DNA from: Gordonia neofelifaecis NRRL B-59395
Lineage (GTDB): Bacteria; Actinomycetota; Actinomycetes; Mycobacteriales; Mycobacteriaceae
DNA length: 64,000 nucleotides
Assembly (NCBI RefSeq): GCF_000192435.1
Contig: NZ_AEUD01000003.1
Coordinates: 124,001 to 188,000 of the forward strand
Reading direction: 5' to 3'
The notes below the pieces were generated by a model. That model was not told where the DNA came from and searched no databases. It saw only the letters and a list, made by a program, of their open reading frames with translations. Positions 47,628 through 63,716 of this stretch are shown in pieces; positions within the stretch are counted from its first letter, which is position 1, and every line of letters starts with the position of its first letter. The position numbers and the translations under genes are program-made.

Positions 47628-48728
47628 TCAGTTCGCGGCGGAGCCGACGGCGTCCTTGATCGAGGTGAAGCCCTCGGTGCGCAGTCGGGCGGCGAGGCCG
47701 TCGTGCAGCTCGCGCAGGCGGACCGGGCCGCCGTAGATGAAGCCGGTGTACATCTGGAGCAGGTCTGCACCCGCGCAGATCCGCTCCCAGGCCTGGTCGA
47801 CGGTCTCGATCCCGCCGACGCTGATGAGCGCGACGCGACCACCGACTCGGCCGTACAGCCGCTTGAGAACCTCGAGGGAACGGTCTGCCACCGCCGGGCC
47901 CGACAGTCCGCCGGCACCGCACGCCTCGACCTCCGCACGCGGCGTCCGCAGTCCGTCGCGCCGGATCGTGGTGTTGGTCGCGACGATGCCCGCGAGTCCC
48001 AGTTCGACGGCGAGGTCGGCGACGGCGTCGACGTCCTCATCGGACAGGTCGGGAGCGATCTTCACCAGAACCGGCTTGTCCACGACCTCGAGCACGGTCG
48101 CGAGAATCGGTCGGAGCGAGTCGACAGCCTGCAGATCGCGGAGACCGGGCGTGTTCGGGGAGCTGACGTTCACGACGACGAAGTCGGCCAGCGGACCGAG
48201 CGTGCGAGCGCTGTGACGGTAGTCCGTGACGGCGTCCTCGACCGGCACCACCTTCGTCTTGCCGATGTTGGCACCGATCGGCACCCGGACCGGTCCAGGA
48301 CGCGATTCGGCGAGCTTGAGCGCCGCCGCATCGGCGCCGGGGTTGTTGAATCCCATCCGGTTGATCAGCGCGCGGTCGGCGGGGAGGCGAAAGAGCCGGG
48401 GTGCGGGATTGCCCGGCTGCGCCTGACCGGTGATGGTGCCGATCTCGGCGAACCCGAAGCCCATCTGACCCCAGGCGTTGACGCTCGACGCCGTCTTGTC
48501 GAAGCCGGCCGCGAGACCGATCGGCGCCGGGAAGTCGACCCCGAAGACCTCGTTGGTCAGGATCGGATCGTCGGTCGCGAACAACTTCGCCATCAGTGAG
48601 CGCAGGCCGGGCGCGTAGCCGGCACGGCGGATGATCCACGCCGTGATCGTATGGATCCTCTCCGGCTGGATCAGGAACATGGTCTTGAGGACCACCGGGT
48701 ACAGGATCCGGTTCAACGTGCTGAGCAT
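47628..48728 (-). CDS. pyrD: Quinone-dependent dihydroorotate dehydrogenase (class 2)
   Basis: Oxidizes dihydroorotate to orotate in pyrimidine synthesis, passing electrons to menaquinone. The 366-residue FMN protein has the class 2 N-terminal membrane-contact helices ([29 protein letters not shown]), [17 protein letters not shown], the catalytic Ser region [15 protein letters not shown], and [12 protein letters not shown]-like FMN phosphate-binding segment ([29 protein letters not shown]). ATG 48728 has GAAGG eight bases before. Synteny with Rv2139. Confidence 0.95.
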   Translation of the reverse strand: MLSTLNRILYPVVLKTMFLIQPERIHTITAWIIRRAGYAPGLRSLMAKLFATDDPILTNEVFGVDFPAPIGLAAGFDKTASSVNAWGQMGFGFAEIGTITGQAQPGNPAPRLFRLPADRALINRMGFNNPGADAAALKLAESRPGPVRVPIGANIGKTKVVPVEDAVTDYRHSARTLGPLADFVVVNVSSPNTPGLRDLQAVDSLRPILATVLEVVDKPVLVKIAPDLSDEDVDAVADLAVELGLAGIVATNTTIRRDGLRTPRAEVEACGAGGLSGPAVADRSLEVLKRLYGRVGGRVALISVGGIETVDQAWERICAGADLLQMYTGFIYGGPVRLRELHDGLAARLRTEGFTSIKDAVGSAAN

Positions 48729-48774
48729 GGTGTCGCCTTCGTGTCGGGTGCGGCAGTCGTGGGTGGGCCTGCGG

Positions 48775-49815
48775 CTACTTGACCGCGTCCGCGGGGACCA
48801 CCTGCAGGGCGTCGTCTCGGCCGGAGGCGACCAGCAGCGCACCGCTCGCCGGGTCGACGTCCATCGACGTCACCTGCGGCACGCTGGCGATCCGGTGCTT
48901 CTCGATGGTCTCACCGGTCGAGACGTCGTACGCGGTGATCGAGTTGGCCGCGGTGCTCGACACCCAGAGGAGCTTGCGCTGGTTGTCGTAGGCGAGCGCG
49001 TACGGGCTGTCCGCGACGGGTGCCCGCATGCGCATGACGATCGGCTGGCCGTAGAAGGCGTACACCTCGTTGTTCCGGGTGCCGGCGACCAGGATGCGGC
49101 CGAACCGGTCGACGATCGAGTTGGTCGCGCCGTCGCCGGCGCGCAGTGCGGCCTTCAGATCTCCCGAGTCGATGTCGATCGGTGTCAGCGCCGACTGCGC
49201 ACGGTCGAGCACGACGATCTGGCCGGCACGATCGCCCGCGGTCGGGGGAGCGACGGTGATGTCGTCGACGCGGACGAAACCGCCGATGTCGCGCTGCTCC
49301 TTGCCGTCCCGATCGAGAACGAGCACATGACCCCGATCGGTGCCGACCAGCGTACGACCGTCGGCGGTCACCGCCACGGACTGTGCGCCGGAGAGATCGG
49401 CCTGTTGCTCGGTCGTCGAGCCGTCCGCCGCGATCCGGACGATGCCGTTCGGGCCTGCACCGACGAAACCGTCGCCGGAGGCGGTCAGCGCGGCGAGCCG
49501 GGGGACCTTCACCGAGACGGGAGCGGGAGCCCCGGGGGTACCGGGCGCGGCGAAGATCTGCACGGTCTCGCCGTTGTTCGCCAGCACCGCGGCACGTGAC
49601 GGTCCCGTCTGCGCCGCGACCACCGCGGTCGCGGCGTCGGCGCCGACCACGACGCCCGCGGGGGCGGTGACGCCGACCGGGGACGAGGCCGCCGTCGCCG
49701 GTGTGACAGTGGGCACATTCTGCGCCGGACCGTCGTCGGACTGGCTGCAGGCAGTGAGGGCGGACGCGGTGGCCACGGCCACGAGCAGGGCGGTGATTCG
49801 GGTTCGCACGCGCAT
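48775..49815 (-). CDS. Lipoprotein with beta-propeller-like repeats (LppL-like)
   Basis: This 346-residue protein has a lipoprotein signal [23 protein letters not shown] with lipobox LTAC (Cys23). The rest forms repeated strands such as [26 protein letters not shown] and [33 protein letters not shown], typical of a YVTN/WD40-like beta-propeller. It is anchored outside the membrane. Position between pyrD and uppP corresponds to Rv2138 (lppL). Function unknown; perhaps a binding platform. Divergent from uppP across about 57 bases. Confidence 0.85.
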   Translation of the reverse strand: MRVRTRITALLVAVATASALTACSQSDDGPAQNVPTVTPATAASSPVGVTAPAGVVVGADAATAVVAAQTGPSRAAVLANNGETVQIFAAPGTPGAPAPVSVKVPRLAALTASGDGFVGAGPNGIVRIAADGSTTEQQADLSGAQSVAVTADGRTLVGTDRGHVLVLDRDGKEQRDIGGFVRVDDITVAPPTAGDRAGQIVVLDRAQSALTPIDIDSGDLKAALRAGDGATNSIVDRFGRILVAGTRNNEVYAFYGQPIVMRMRAPVADSPYALAYDNQRKLLWVSSTAANSITAYDVSTGETIEKHRIASVPQVTSMDVDPASGALLVASGRDDALQVVPADAVK

Positions 49816-49872
49816 GACACCATCTTGCGCGATGCCGGTGTGTGACCCGTTCGATGGGTAGCATCAGCCCCC

Positions 49873-50712
49873 GTGACTCCGACCATGACATGGCTCCAGG
49901 CAATCGTCCTCGGAGCCGTCCAGGGCCTGACCGAATTCCTGCCGATCTCGTCGTCGGCCCATCTGCGGATCATCTCCGAGATCTGGTTCGGCGACGACGC
50001 CGGCGCGTCGTTCACCGCGGTCACGCAGCTCGGCACCGAGCTCGCGGTGCTGCTCTTCTTCGCGAAGGACATCTGGCGAATCATCCTCGCCTGGTTCGCC
50101 GGGTTGCGGGATCAGACCAAGCGGGGCCTCGACTACCGGATCGGGTGGTACGTGATTCTGGCCACCATCCCGATCGGTGTGCTCGGATTCGTCTTCAAAG
50201 ACCAGATACGCACGGCCGGACGGAACCTGTGGCTGGTCGCGATCATGCTGATCCTGTTCTCCTTCGTGTTCCTGGCCGCGGAGTACGTCGGCAAGCGGGA
50301 CCGGCCGCTGGAGAAGATCACGCGCCGAGACGCGATCGTCATGGGCGTGGCCCAGTGCCTGGCGCTGATCCCGGGCGTCTCGCGCTCTGGTGCGACTGCC
50401 AGCGCCGGACTGTTCGTCGGCCTGGAGCGCGAGGCGGCGTTCCGGTTCTCGTTCCTGATCGCGATCCCCGCAGTGCTCGCGTCGGGACTGTTCAGTCTGA
50501 AGGACGTCTTCGAGCCCGCCGGAGAGGGGCTCGCGGCAACCGGTCCGCAGATCGTGGTGGCCACGCTCGTCGCCTTCATCCTCGGCTATGTCTCCATCGC
50601 CTGGCTGCTCAAGTTCGTGGCGCACCATTCGATGGTCTGGTTCGCGACGTACCGCGTCGCGCTCGGTCTGCTGGTGATCGTGCTGCTGCAGCTGGGCGTG
50701 ATCGCCGCGTAG
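49873..50712 (+). CDS. uppP: Undecaprenyl-diphosphate phosphatase (BacA/UppP)
   Basis: Recycles the polyprenyl diphosphate carrier for cell-wall synthesis. The 279-residue integral membrane protein has about eight helices and both signature loops: [16 protein letters not shown] (about 19-33) and [16 protein letters not shown] (about 165-180). Family-length and intact. GTG 49873. It confers bacitracin tolerance in many bacteria. Heads a run of plus-strand genes to mshC. Confidence 0.96.
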   Translation: MTPTMTWLQAIVLGAVQGLTEFLPISSSAHLRIISEIWFGDDAGASFTAVTQLGTELAVLLFFAKDIWRIILAWFAGLRDQTKRGLDYRIGWYVILATIPIGVLGFVFKDQIRTAGRNLWLVAIMLILFSFVFLAAEYVGKRDRPLEKITRRDAIVMGVAQCLALIPGVSRSGATASAGLFVGLEREAAFRFSFLIAIPAVLASGLFSLKDVFEPAGEGLAATGPQIVVATLVAFILGYVSIAWLLKFVAHHSMVWFATYRVALGLLVIVLLQLGVIAA

Positions 50713-50748
50713 CGTCTGGCGGCCACGGGTGTCGGTAATCTGTCCACC

Positions 50749-51423
50749 ATGACGGTGATCCTGGTCCGGCACGGACGATCCACGGCCAACACCTCGGGCC
50801 TGCTCGCCGGTCGTACACCGGGCGTCGGCCTCGACGATCGCGGACGCGCCCAGGCCGAGGAGCTCCCACAGCGACTCGACGGTGTCCTGGCGGACCTGAC
50901 CGCAGTGGTCCGCTCGCCGCTCCAGCGATGCGCCGAGACCGTCGAGCCGCTGGTGTCGGCCCGGCCCGAGCTGCCGCACATCACCGAACCGAACCTCGAA
51001 GAGGTGGACTACGGCGACTGGAGCAATCGCAAGATCGCCGAACTCCTCGCCGAGCCGCTGTGGAAGGTGGTTCAGCAGCAGCCGTCGGCCGCCGTCTTCC
51101 CCGGCGGGGAGGGACTGCTCGACGTCTCCCGCCGGGCGACGGCCGCCGTCCGCGAGCTCGACCGGGTCCACGGCGGACCGGACGGAAAGGGTCTCTGGGT
51201 GGCCTGCTCCCACGGCGACGTCATCAAGGCCGTCCTCGCCGACGCCCTCGGCATGCACCTCGACCAGTTCCAGCGGATCGTCGTCGACCCGGGGTCGATC
51301 AGCGTCATCCACTACGGTTCGGCCAGACCTTATGTGCAGACCGTGAACAACAGCGGCGCTCTCGAGCTTCCGCGACCGCCGATGGCGGCCGGTGCGACGG
51401 TCGGCGGTTCCACCGGGACCTAG
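50749..51423 (+). CDS. Histidine phosphatase family protein (phosphoglycerate-mutase-like)
   Basis: This 224-residue protein has the RHG signature VILVRHGRSTAN with the phosphate-accepting His8, an RSPLQRCAET second phosphate-binding segment, a Glu in EEVDYGDWSN, and the second catalytic His in VACSHGDVIKAV. Members of this subgroup (MSMEG_4193/Rv2135c-type) are phosphatases of unknown natural substrate rather than glycolytic mutases. ATG 50749. Next gene DUF3090 begins 39 bases later. Confidence 0.9.
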   Translation: MTVILVRHGRSTANTSGLLAGRTPGVGLDDRGRAQAEELPQRLDGVLADLTAVVRSPLQRCAETVEPLVSARPELPHITEPNLEEVDYGDWSNRKIAELLAEPLWKVVQQQPSAAVFPGGEGLLDVSRRATAAVRELDRVHGGPDGKGLWVACSHGDVIKAVLADALGMHLDQFQRIVVDPGSISVIHYGSARPYVQTVNNSGALELPRPPMAAGATVGGSTGT

Positions 51424-51462
51424 TCCGGGGACGGGGCAGCACCCTCCGGGTACCGTTGAGAC

Positions 51463-52197
51463 ATGGCCCGTACGATTCACGAATTCCGGAGTCCGCGACG
51501 ATTCGTCGCCGGCACCGTAGGCCAGCCGGGGGACCGCACCTTCTACATCCAGGTGTCCCAGGACTCTCGGTTGATGAGCGTCGAACTCGAGAAGCAGCAG
51601 GTGCTGATCCTGGCCGATCGGCTCGGCTATCTGCTCGACGAGGTCCGTCGCCGCTTCGGCACGCCGATTCCGCCGGAGGCCGAGGACGTCGACGACGTGT
51701 CACCGCTCGAGAACCCGATCGACTCGGAGTTCCGCGTCGGCTCCATGGGACTCGGCTGGGACGCGGACGCGGCCTCGGTCGTCATCGAACTCCTCGCCGT
51801 CACCGAGCAGCCGCTCGACGAGTCGGTGATCCTCGACGACACCGACGAGGGGCCCGACACAGTGCGGGTCTTCCTCACCGCCGACGAGGCGAGAGAGTTC
51901 AGCGCGCGCTCGATGCGGGTGATCGCCGCGGGCCGTCCGCTGTGTCCGCTGTGCAACCAGCCGCTCGACCCGACCGGCCACATCTGCGCCCGCAGCAACG
52001 GGTACAAGCGCGACGCCGAGTTCAGTCGATCGTTGGAGTTCGTCGATCCCGAAGTGCTCGCCAGCCTCAGCCGACTGGTGCCGGGCTTCGACTCGTCTTT
52101 CAGCGTCGAGCCGGACGACCTCGACGAGGAGGGCCTGGCCGACGATGATCCCGACCAGGACGAGGACGGCGACGACGGCGACGACACCGACCGGTGA
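51463..52197 (+). CDS. DUF3090 family protein
   Basis: This 244-residue actinobacterial protein begins MARTIHEFRSPRRFVAGTVGQPGDRTFYIQ, with a zinc-ribbon-like LCPLCNQPLDPTGHICAR near residue 165 and a very acidic C-terminal tail of Asp/Glu. Always found next to SCO1664-type and mshC genes. Biochemical role unknown. Overlaps the next gene by four bases (GTGA). Confidence 0.9.
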   Translation: MARTIHEFRSPRRFVAGTVGQPGDRTFYIQVSQDSRLMSVELEKQQVLILADRLGYLLDEVRRRFGTPIPPEAEDVDDVSPLENPIDSEFRVGSMGLGWDADAASVVIELLAVTEQPLDESVILDDTDEGPDTVRVFLTADEAREFSARSMRVIAAGRPLCPLCNQPLDPTGHICARSNGYKRDAEFSRSLEFVDPEVLASLSRLVPGFDSSFSVEPDDLDEEGLADDDPDQDEDGDDGDDTDR

Positions 52198-53012
52198 ACG
52201 CCGACTGTCTGGAGCTCCTCGTCACCGGTGAGCTCACCGTTCTCGGCCGTATCGCGTCCGCGAGCAACCTCACTGTGGCGTGCGAGGTGTCCGACGGGAC
52301 CTCCGCGATGCGGTGCGTCTACAAGCCGATCCGCGGCGAGCAGCCGCTGTGGGACTTCCCGGACGGCACCCTCGCCGGCCGGGAGGTCGCCTCGTACCTG
52401 ATCAGCGACGCGCTCGGATGGGACCTGATCCCCGAGACCGCCCTGCGCGACGACGGACCGGTCGACGTCGACCTCGGTCCGGGTATGGTGCAGCGCTGGA
52501 TCGACCGGCCCGACGCCCGGGAAGACGTCCTCGATCCGGTGGATCTGGTCCCCGCGGGCAGCGTTCCGGACGGCTACCGCGGCGTGCTCAACGCCTACGA
52601 CCAGCACGGGGACGAGGTGGTGCTCGTCCACGAGGACTCGCGCCGGCTGGCCCGACTCGCCCTGCTCGATGTCGTGCTCAACAACGCCGACCGAAAAGGC
52701 GGTCACATCCTGACCGGCGTCGACGGCCGGGTCTACGCCATCGACCACGGGATCTGCCTGCACTCCGAGAACAAGTTGCGGACCATTCTGTGGGGGTGGG
52801 CGGGGTCGCCCGTCCCTGTCGGCGATGCCGGCGACCTGGTACTTCTGGGCCGGTCTCTCGACGATCCGGACAGCAGTCTGCGCGTGCGCCTGTCGGGCCT
52901 CATCACGGCCGACGAGATCGACGCGCTCCGGCGGCGAGTGGCGGTCCTCGCCGACGACGGCGTCATGCCGTTGCCGCCGCACAGTCGCGCCATCCCGTGG
53001 CCGCCGTTCTGA
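52194..53012 (+). CDS. SCO1664 family protein (phosphoinositide-kinase-like fold)
   Basis: This 272-residue protein has a nucleotide-binding-like start [15 protein letters not shown], then [31 protein letters not shown] (Lys equivalent to a kinase lysine), and a catalytic-loop-like [18 protein letters not shown] followed by [10 protein letters not shown], the NADRKxxH and D-H-G arrangement of PI3/4-kinase-like proteins. Substrate unknown. Coupled to DUF3090 by GTGA; the mshC gene follows after 50 bases. Confidence 0.9.
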   Translation: MNADCLELLVTGELTVLGRIASASNLTVACEVSDGTSAMRCVYKPIRGEQPLWDFPDGTLAGREVASYLISDALGWDLIPETALRDDGPVDVDLGPGMVQRWIDRPDAREDVLDPVDLVPAGSVPDGYRGVLNAYDQHGDEVVLVHEDSRRLARLALLDVVLNNADRKGGHILTGVDGRVYAIDHGICLHSENKLRTILWGWAGSPVPVGDAGDLVLLGRSLDDPDSSLRVRLSGLITADEIDALRRRVAVLADDGVMPLPPHSRAIPWPPF

Positions 53013-53062
53013 CCCCACCCCGGGCTGCCACGCATCGGCCGTCGACACATACAGTTGACGTC

Positions 53063-54313
53063 ATGCATTCGTGGCCGTCGCCTCAGATTCCGTCCGTGCC
53101 GGGTCCCGCCGTCCCGCTGCGTCTCTACGACACGTCCGACGCCCAGGTGAAGCCGGTCAGTCCGGGCGAGGTCGCGACGATGTACGTCTGCGGCATCACG
53201 CCCTACGACGCGACTCACCTCGGCCACGCCGCCACCTACGTGACATTCGACCTGATCAACCGCGTCCTGCGCGACGGTGGGCACGACGTCCACTACGTCC
53301 AGAACATCACCGACGTCGACGATCCGCTGTTCGAGCGCGCCGAACGCGACGGCGTCGACTGGCGCGATCTCGGAGCCCGCGAGATCGATCTGTTCCGCGC
53401 GGACATGACCGCTCTGCGGGTGCTCGCGCCCCGTGACTACATCGGGGCGGTGGAGTCCATCGACGAGGTGATCGACGCGGTCGGGAAGCTGCTGGCCAAC
53501 GGCTCGGCCTACGTGGTCGACGACCCTGAGTTCCCCGACGTCTACTTCAGCGTCGACGCGACCCCGCAGTTCGGCTACGAGTCGGGCTACGACGGCGAGA
53601 CGATGGCCAAGTTCTTCGCCGAGCGCGGCGGCGACCCCGATCGTGCCGGCAAGCGGAATCCGTTGGACGCGCTGGTGTGGCGTGCGGCCCGCGACGGTGA
53701 GCCCTCCTGGGAGTCGCCGATGGGCCCGGGCCGTCCGGGCTGGCACATCGAGTGTTCGGCGATCGCGCTCAACCGGCTGGGAATGGCGTTCGACATCCAG
53801 GGCGGCGGCAGCGACCTGATCTTCCCGCACCACGAGTTCTCTGCCGCGCACGGCGAGGCGCTGACCGGTGAGCGACGGTTCGCGCGCCACTACGTGCACA
53901 CCGGCATGATCGGGCTGGACGGCGAGAAGATGTCCAAGAGCCTCGGCAATCTGGTGCTCGTCTCGAAGCTGCGTGCCGCGGGCGTCGATGCGGGTGCGGT
54001 CCGGCTCGGCCTGATGTCGCAGCACTATCGTGCGGACCGGATGTGGACCGACGACATCCTCACCGACGGTGAGCGCCGCCTCGCGACCTGGCGGCGCGCC
54101 GCGAAGCACGCGACCGGGCCGGACGCGACGGCGACCGTCGCACGGCTTCGCCAGCACCTGTCCGACGACCTCGACACCGCCAAGGCGATCGCCGCGGTCG
54201 ACGCCTGGGCAGCGGATGCGATCCTCGGCATCGGGTCGTCGGAGACGGCGCCGGCACTGATCATCGATGCGGTCGACGCACTGCTCGGCGTCGACATCGC
54301 GCCGGTCGGATAG
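53063..54313 (+). CDS. mshC: Cysteine:GlcN-Ins ligase of mycothiol synthesis
   Basis: Joins L-cysteine to glucosaminyl-inositol with ATP, the third step of mycothiol synthesis. The 416-residue protein is a cysteinyl-tRNA synthetase paralogue: zinc-ligand Cys43 in [16 protein letters not shown] (the HIGH-type motif reads HLGHA), [11 protein letters not shown] with the second zinc cysteine, [13 protein letters not shown], and KMSKS at 289-293. It lacks the tRNA anticodon-binding domain, which separates it from CysS. ATG 53063. Mycothiol is the main thiol of this bacterial group. Confidence 0.95.
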   Translation: MHSWPSPQIPSVPGPAVPLRLYDTSDAQVKPVSPGEVATMYVCGITPYDATHLGHAATYVTFDLINRVLRDGGHDVHYVQNITDVDDPLFERAERDGVDWRDLGAREIDLFRADMTALRVLAPRDYIGAVESIDEVIDAVGKLLANGSAYVVDDPEFPDVYFSVDATPQFGYESGYDGETMAKFFAERGGDPDRAGKRNPLDALVWRAARDGEPSWESPMGPGRPGWHIECSAIALNRLGMAFDIQGGGSDLIFPHHEFSAAHGEALTGERRFARHYVHTGMIGLDGEKMSKSLGNLVLVSKLRAAGVDAGAVRLGLMSQHYRADRMWTDDILTDGERRLATWRRAAKHATGPDATATVARLRQHLSDDLDTAKAIAAVDAWAADAILGIGSSETAPALIIDAVDALLGVDIAPVG

Positions 54314-54321
54314 GACCCGTT

Positions 54322-54630
54322 GTGGCCCGAGCTCTCGAGATCCCGGACGGCAACTCCGAAGGCGTGTGGACCGTCGTCACGCGCACGTCGACGTACATCC
54401 TCGACTTCGGCGAGATGACCCTTCTCCGTGCGCCCGGCGTCGGGCGGACCGACGACCACCGGTGGGAGGTCAGCGAACTGCGCCGCGACTCCGAGGACAT
54501 TCCGCTGCTCGGGGTCAAGAACTGCCGAGTCGGCGTGCCCGCCCAGTTCTGGGTCCGGGCGGCCGACGATCCGGAGGTCCGGACGTGGCGGGTCACGACG
54601 CCGGTGGTCGAGATCGAGCGAATCGGCTGA
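54322..54630 (+). CDS. Small conserved hypothetical protein
   Basis: This 102-residue protein (ALEIPDGNSEGVWTVVTRTSTYILDFGEMTLLRAPGVGRTDDHRWEVSELRR) looks like an all-beta domain. GTG 54322 with AGGA seven bases before, nine bases after mshC, so it is probably co-transcribed. Not recognised. Convergent with the PAC2 gene, 20 bases apart. Confidence 0.7.
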   Translation: MARALEIPDGNSEGVWTVVTRTSTYILDFGEMTLLRAPGVGRTDDHRWEVSELRRDSEDIPLLGVKNCRVGVPAQFWVRAADDPEVRTWRVTTPVVEIERIG

Positions 54631-54650
54631 GTGGCCGCGGCGGGTGAGGC

Positions 54651-55553
54651 TCAGGGGCCTTCGTCGCCGCGGCGACGAAGATACTTCTCGAACTCGGCCG
54701 CGAGCTCCTCGCCGTCGATCCGGAGCATCGCGTCGTTCAGATCCTCGTCGGTGGTCTCCTCGAGCTCGTGGACGTACGCGGCCATGTCCTCGTCGTCCAT
54801 CGTCAGCTCGGTGATCGTCTGCTCCCACTCCTCGGCACGGTGGGGCAGGGTACCGAGCGGGATCGGCACCCCGGTGACCGTCGCCAGATTGGTCAGCAGC
54901 GCCAGGATCGCCTTGGGATTGGCGGTGTGCGCAACGTAGTGGGGGACCGCGGCCCAGAGTGACACCGACGGGATCCCCGCCTGCACGAACGCGTCCGACA
55001 GCACACCGGTGATGCCCGTCGGTCCCTCGTACCTACTGAGCTCCAGACCCAGCCGCTTGGCCGAGTCCGCGGTCTCGGCGGTTCCCGACACCGGCACCGG
55101 TCGGGTGTGGGGCGTGTCGGCGAGCAGCGCGCCGAGCATCACCGTCATCTCGACGTCGAGCGCCTCCGCGAGGTCGACCAGGTGCGCGCAGTACGCCCGC
55201 CACCGGTAGTTGGGCTCCGGTCCGAGCACCAGCACGACGTCCCGGTCATGGCCCTCGAGCACGCAGGCGGACACGCTCGTCACCGGCCACTCGATCCGGC
55301 GGGTCACCCCGTCCTTCTGCCGGATCGTCGGGCGGGTGGACTGGTAGTCGTAGTATTCGTCGGGATCGATCTCGTGGATCGAGGTCGCGTTCCATTCGAG
55401 CGCGAGGTGTTCGACCGCGCCCGTGGCGGCGTCGGCACCGTCGTTCCAACCGGAGAACGCGGCAATTAAAATCGGCCTGCGTAAAATTGGGAGCTCGCCG
55501 CGGCGAGACGAATCGTCCTGCTCAGCTGCGTTCTCGTCCGGATCGGAGTTCAT
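54651..55553 (-). CDS. PAC2 family protein (proteasome-assembly-chaperone-like)
   Basis: This 300-residue PAC2 domain protein has PILIAAFSGWNDGADAATGAVEHLA, VLVLGPEPNYRWRAYCAHLVDLAEAL, MLGALLADTPHTRPVPVSGTAE, and SLWAAVPHYVAHTANPKAILALL. C-terminal 60 residues are acidic helices. The family is conserved in actinobacteria near proteasome genes (Rv2125); a chaperone or nucleoside-related function is proposed but not shown. Divergent from metH over 51 bases. Confidence 0.9.
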   Translation of the reverse strand: MNSDPDENAAEQDDSSRRGELPILRRPILIAAFSGWNDGADAATGAVEHLALEWNATSIHEIDPDEYYDYQSTRPTIRQKDGVTRRIEWPVTSVSACVLEGHDRDVVLVLGPEPNYRWRAYCAHLVDLAEALDVEMTVMLGALLADTPHTRPVPVSGTAETADSAKRLGLELSRYEGPTGITGVLSDAFVQAGIPSVSLWAAVPHYVAHTANPKAILALLTNLATVTGVPIPLGTLPHRAEEWEQTITELTMDDEDMAAYVHELEETTDEDLNDAMLRIDGEELAAEFEKYLRRRGDEGP

Positions 55554-55604
55554 TCCATCGAGCCTACGGCGCTCGCCGATTCGCCGCGAACTAACCTACT
55601 AGGT

Positions 55605-60655
<5,051 letters not shown>

Positions 60656-60709
60656 TCCACAACGGCCCCGCACAGGCGCCTGTCAGTGCGACGTGCAAAA
60701 ATACGTACC

Positions 60710-60973
60710 GTGAAAACCTTCGACGAACTCTTCTCTGAGCTGGCCGACAAGGCGCAGACCCGCCCCGAGGGCAGCGGCACCGTTGCCGCACTCGACGCCG
60801 GCGTCCATACGCTCGGTAAGAAGATCATCGAGGAGGCCGGCGAGGTCTGGCTGGCCGCCGAGCACGAGTCCGACGAGTCACTGTCGGAGGAGATCTCGCA
60901 GCTCGTCTACTGGCTGCAGGTGATGATGATCAAGCGCGGGCTCACCCCGGACGACATCTACCGCTACCTCTGA
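60710..60973 (+). CDS. hisE: Phosphoribosyl-ATP pyrophosphatase
   Basis: Second step of histidine synthesis: PR-ATP to PR-AMP plus PPi. The 87-residue alpha-helical MazG-like protein has [38 protein letters not shown] with the metal-binding EExxE and ExxD-type acidic residues. GTG 60710 has no Shine-Dalgarno in front, so a leaderless transcript is likely. hisG follows after 47 bases. Confidence 0.95.
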   Translation: MKTFDELFSELADKAQTRPEGSGTVAALDAGVHTLGKKIIEEAGEVWLAAEHESDESLSEEISQLVYWLQVMMIKRGLTPDDIYRYL

Positions 60974-61020
60974 CCCGATCCGACGACACTCGGCCGTCCA
61001 CACTCTCAAGGAGCCAACGC

Positions 61021-61869
61021 ATGTTGCGCGTCGCCGTCCCGAACAAGGGCGCACTGTCCGAAGCCGCTGCCGGAATCCTCTCCGAGGCCGGTTACCGCAA
61101 GCGGTCGGACCCCAAGGACCTCAACGTCATCGACGTCAACAACGACGTCGAGTTCTACTTCCTGCGCCCCAAGGACGTCGCGATCTACGTCGGCGCAGGC
61201 ACCCTCGACCTCGGCATCACCGGCCGGGACCTGGCGGGTGATTCCGGTGCCGAGGTGATCGAAGAGGTCGCGCTCGGCTTCGGCTCGTCCGTGTTCCGCT
61301 ACGCGGCGCCCGCCGATCAGGAGTGGACCGTCGACGACCTGGCAGGCAAGCGGATCGCGACCTCGTACCCGAACCTGGTGCGCCGCGACCTCGCTCGGCG
61401 CGGACTCGAAGCGGAGATCATCCGACTCGACGGTGCCGTCGAGATCTCGATCCAGCTGGGTGTCGCCGACGCCATCGCCGACGTCGTGGGCACGGGTCGC
61501 ACTCTGCGATTGCACGGCCTCGCCGCGTTCGGCGACTCGCTGTGCGACTCGGAGGCGGTGCTCATCCGCAATCCGGAGTCGGCCGAGGCCACGAAGGCCG
61601 CGAAGCAGTTCATCGCCCGGGTCCAGGGCGTCGTCTTCGGTCAGCAGTACGTAATGATCGACTACGACTGCCCGAAGGAGCTGCTGGATCAGGCCGTTGC
61701 GATGACGCCGGGCCTCGAGTCCCCGACGGTCTCGCCGATGCTCGACCCCGAGTGGCTGGCAGTGCGGGCGATGGTGCCGCGCAAGTCGCACCAGTCGCTC
61801 ATGGATGATCTGTCCGAGCTCGGCGCCCGTGCCATCCTGGCCTCCGACATCCGCTCCTGCCGCTTCTGA
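61021..61869 (+). CDS. hisG: ATP phosphoribosyltransferase (long form)
   Basis: First, feedback-controlled step of histidine synthesis. The 282-residue long-form HisG has the catalytic domain ([33 protein letters not shown], the PRPP loop [18 protein letters not shown]) and a C-terminal ACT-like regulatory domain (about 205-282) that binds histidine. AAGGAG lies seven bases before ATG 61021. Operon with hisE as in M. tuberculosis (order Rv2122c-Rv2121c). Confidence 0.96.
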   Translation: MLRVAVPNKGALSEAAAGILSEAGYRKRSDPKDLNVIDVNNDVEFYFLRPKDVAIYVGAGTLDLGITGRDLAGDSGAEVIEEVALGFGSSVFRYAAPADQEWTVDDLAGKRIATSYPNLVRRDLARRGLEAEIIRLDGAVEISIQLGVADAIADVVGTGRTLRLHGLAAFGDSLCDSEAVLIRNPESAEATKAAKQFIARVQGVVFGQQYVMIDYDCPKELLDQAVAMTPGLESPTVSPMLDPEWLAVRAMVPRKSHQSLMDDLSELGARAILASDIRSCRF

Positions 61870-61890
61870 TCCCCCTGAGGGCGACGACGG

Positions 61891-62748
61891 CTATCCCTGT
61901 CGCGCGATCATGTCGGTCTGCGCCGACCGCCCGAGGAAGCCGGTGACGTCGTACAGGTCGGCGAAGGTCGCGCCGTAGCCGCGGGCACCGATGGCGAGGT
62001 CGGCGTCCAGACCGAGCCACGGTGAGGTCGGCTGACCGACCAGGTGCACCGTGGTATCCATGTTCATCCACGACCACTCGGTCGGGTCGAGTCGCGTACC
62101 GACGCCGTTAGCGACGTCGAGCACGGTGAAGATCGATTCGAGATCCGACATCTCCTCGCCTTCGACCAGCGGAATCGCCGGGCGGATCCAGAGTGCGGGC
62201 GTCTTGCCGTTACGCCCGGACTGGCGGGCGGTCACCGTGGTGCCGATGAACCCGACCTTGCCCCACGCGACCGCGTCGTCGTCCTCCGTCGGGAAGCCGA
62301 TCGACTGACGGAGCTCATCGGGCGACGCGGGGAGCGCAGCCACCGGTGCGCTGACGACGGCCGCGGAATCGGCGGCGAGCAGTCGCCACGCCACCGATCG
62401 TGCGACGAGCCGGAAGTCGCCGCGCTGAGTCTGGGCTTCGAGATCGGCCTGGATCATCGAGATCCGCTTCCCGGGCCGCGGGATCGAGGTACGGACGCGG
62501 TTCACGCCGAGGCCCACCGGACCGATGATCTCGGTCGTGATCCGGCTGAACTCCTGGCCGTCGTCCGGTGCGGCACGCAGCATGGCTCGCATCAGCAGAC
62601 CGGCGGGCGGCCCGCCGTGCTGCATGTCCTGCGACCACACGCTCGCGGTGGCGAGCGTCGGCTGGAAGTACTCGTAGCTGTCGTCGGCGCCATCGGGCAC
62701 AGCGATCGGTTCGTAATAGCAGCTGTAAGGCACCTCGTTCACGTCCAT
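61891..62748 (-). CDS. Thioesterase family protein (double hotdog, TesB/FadM-like)
   Basis: This 285-residue protein has two hotdog-like halves: ATASVWSQDMQHGGPPAGLLMRAMLRAA in the first, and DPTEWSWMNMDTTVHLVGQPTSPWLGLDADLAIGARGYGATFADLYDVTGFLGRSAQTD in the second, where the last segment is typical of acyl-CoA thioesterase II-like proteins. Likely acts on acyl-CoA. Convergent with hisG and divergent from trmI. Confidence 0.82.
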   Translation of the reverse strand: MDVNEVPYSCYYEPIAVPDGADDSYEYFQPTLATASVWSQDMQHGGPPAGLLMRAMLRAAPDDGQEFSRITTEIIGPVGLGVNRVRTSIPRPGKRISMIQADLEAQTQRGDFRLVARSVAWRLLAADSAAVVSAPVAALPASPDELRQSIGFPTEDDDAVAWGKVGFIGTTVTARQSGRNGKTPALWIRPAIPLVEGEEMSDLESIFTVLDVANGVGTRLDPTEWSWMNMDTTVHLVGQPTSPWLGLDADLAIGARGYGATFADLYDVTGFLGRSAQTDMIARQG

Positions 62749-62763
62749 ACGGGCACTCTATGA

Positions 62764-63684
<921 letters not shown>

Positions 63685-63716
63685 CGTGGACAACACCCCC
63701 CGGCAAAGGAGACACG

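Noticed and set aside
55554-55604. Cobalamin riboswitch upstream of metH
   Set aside because: Only 51 bases separate the divergent starts and no B12-box-like sequence is seen; a riboswitch would need about 200 bases.
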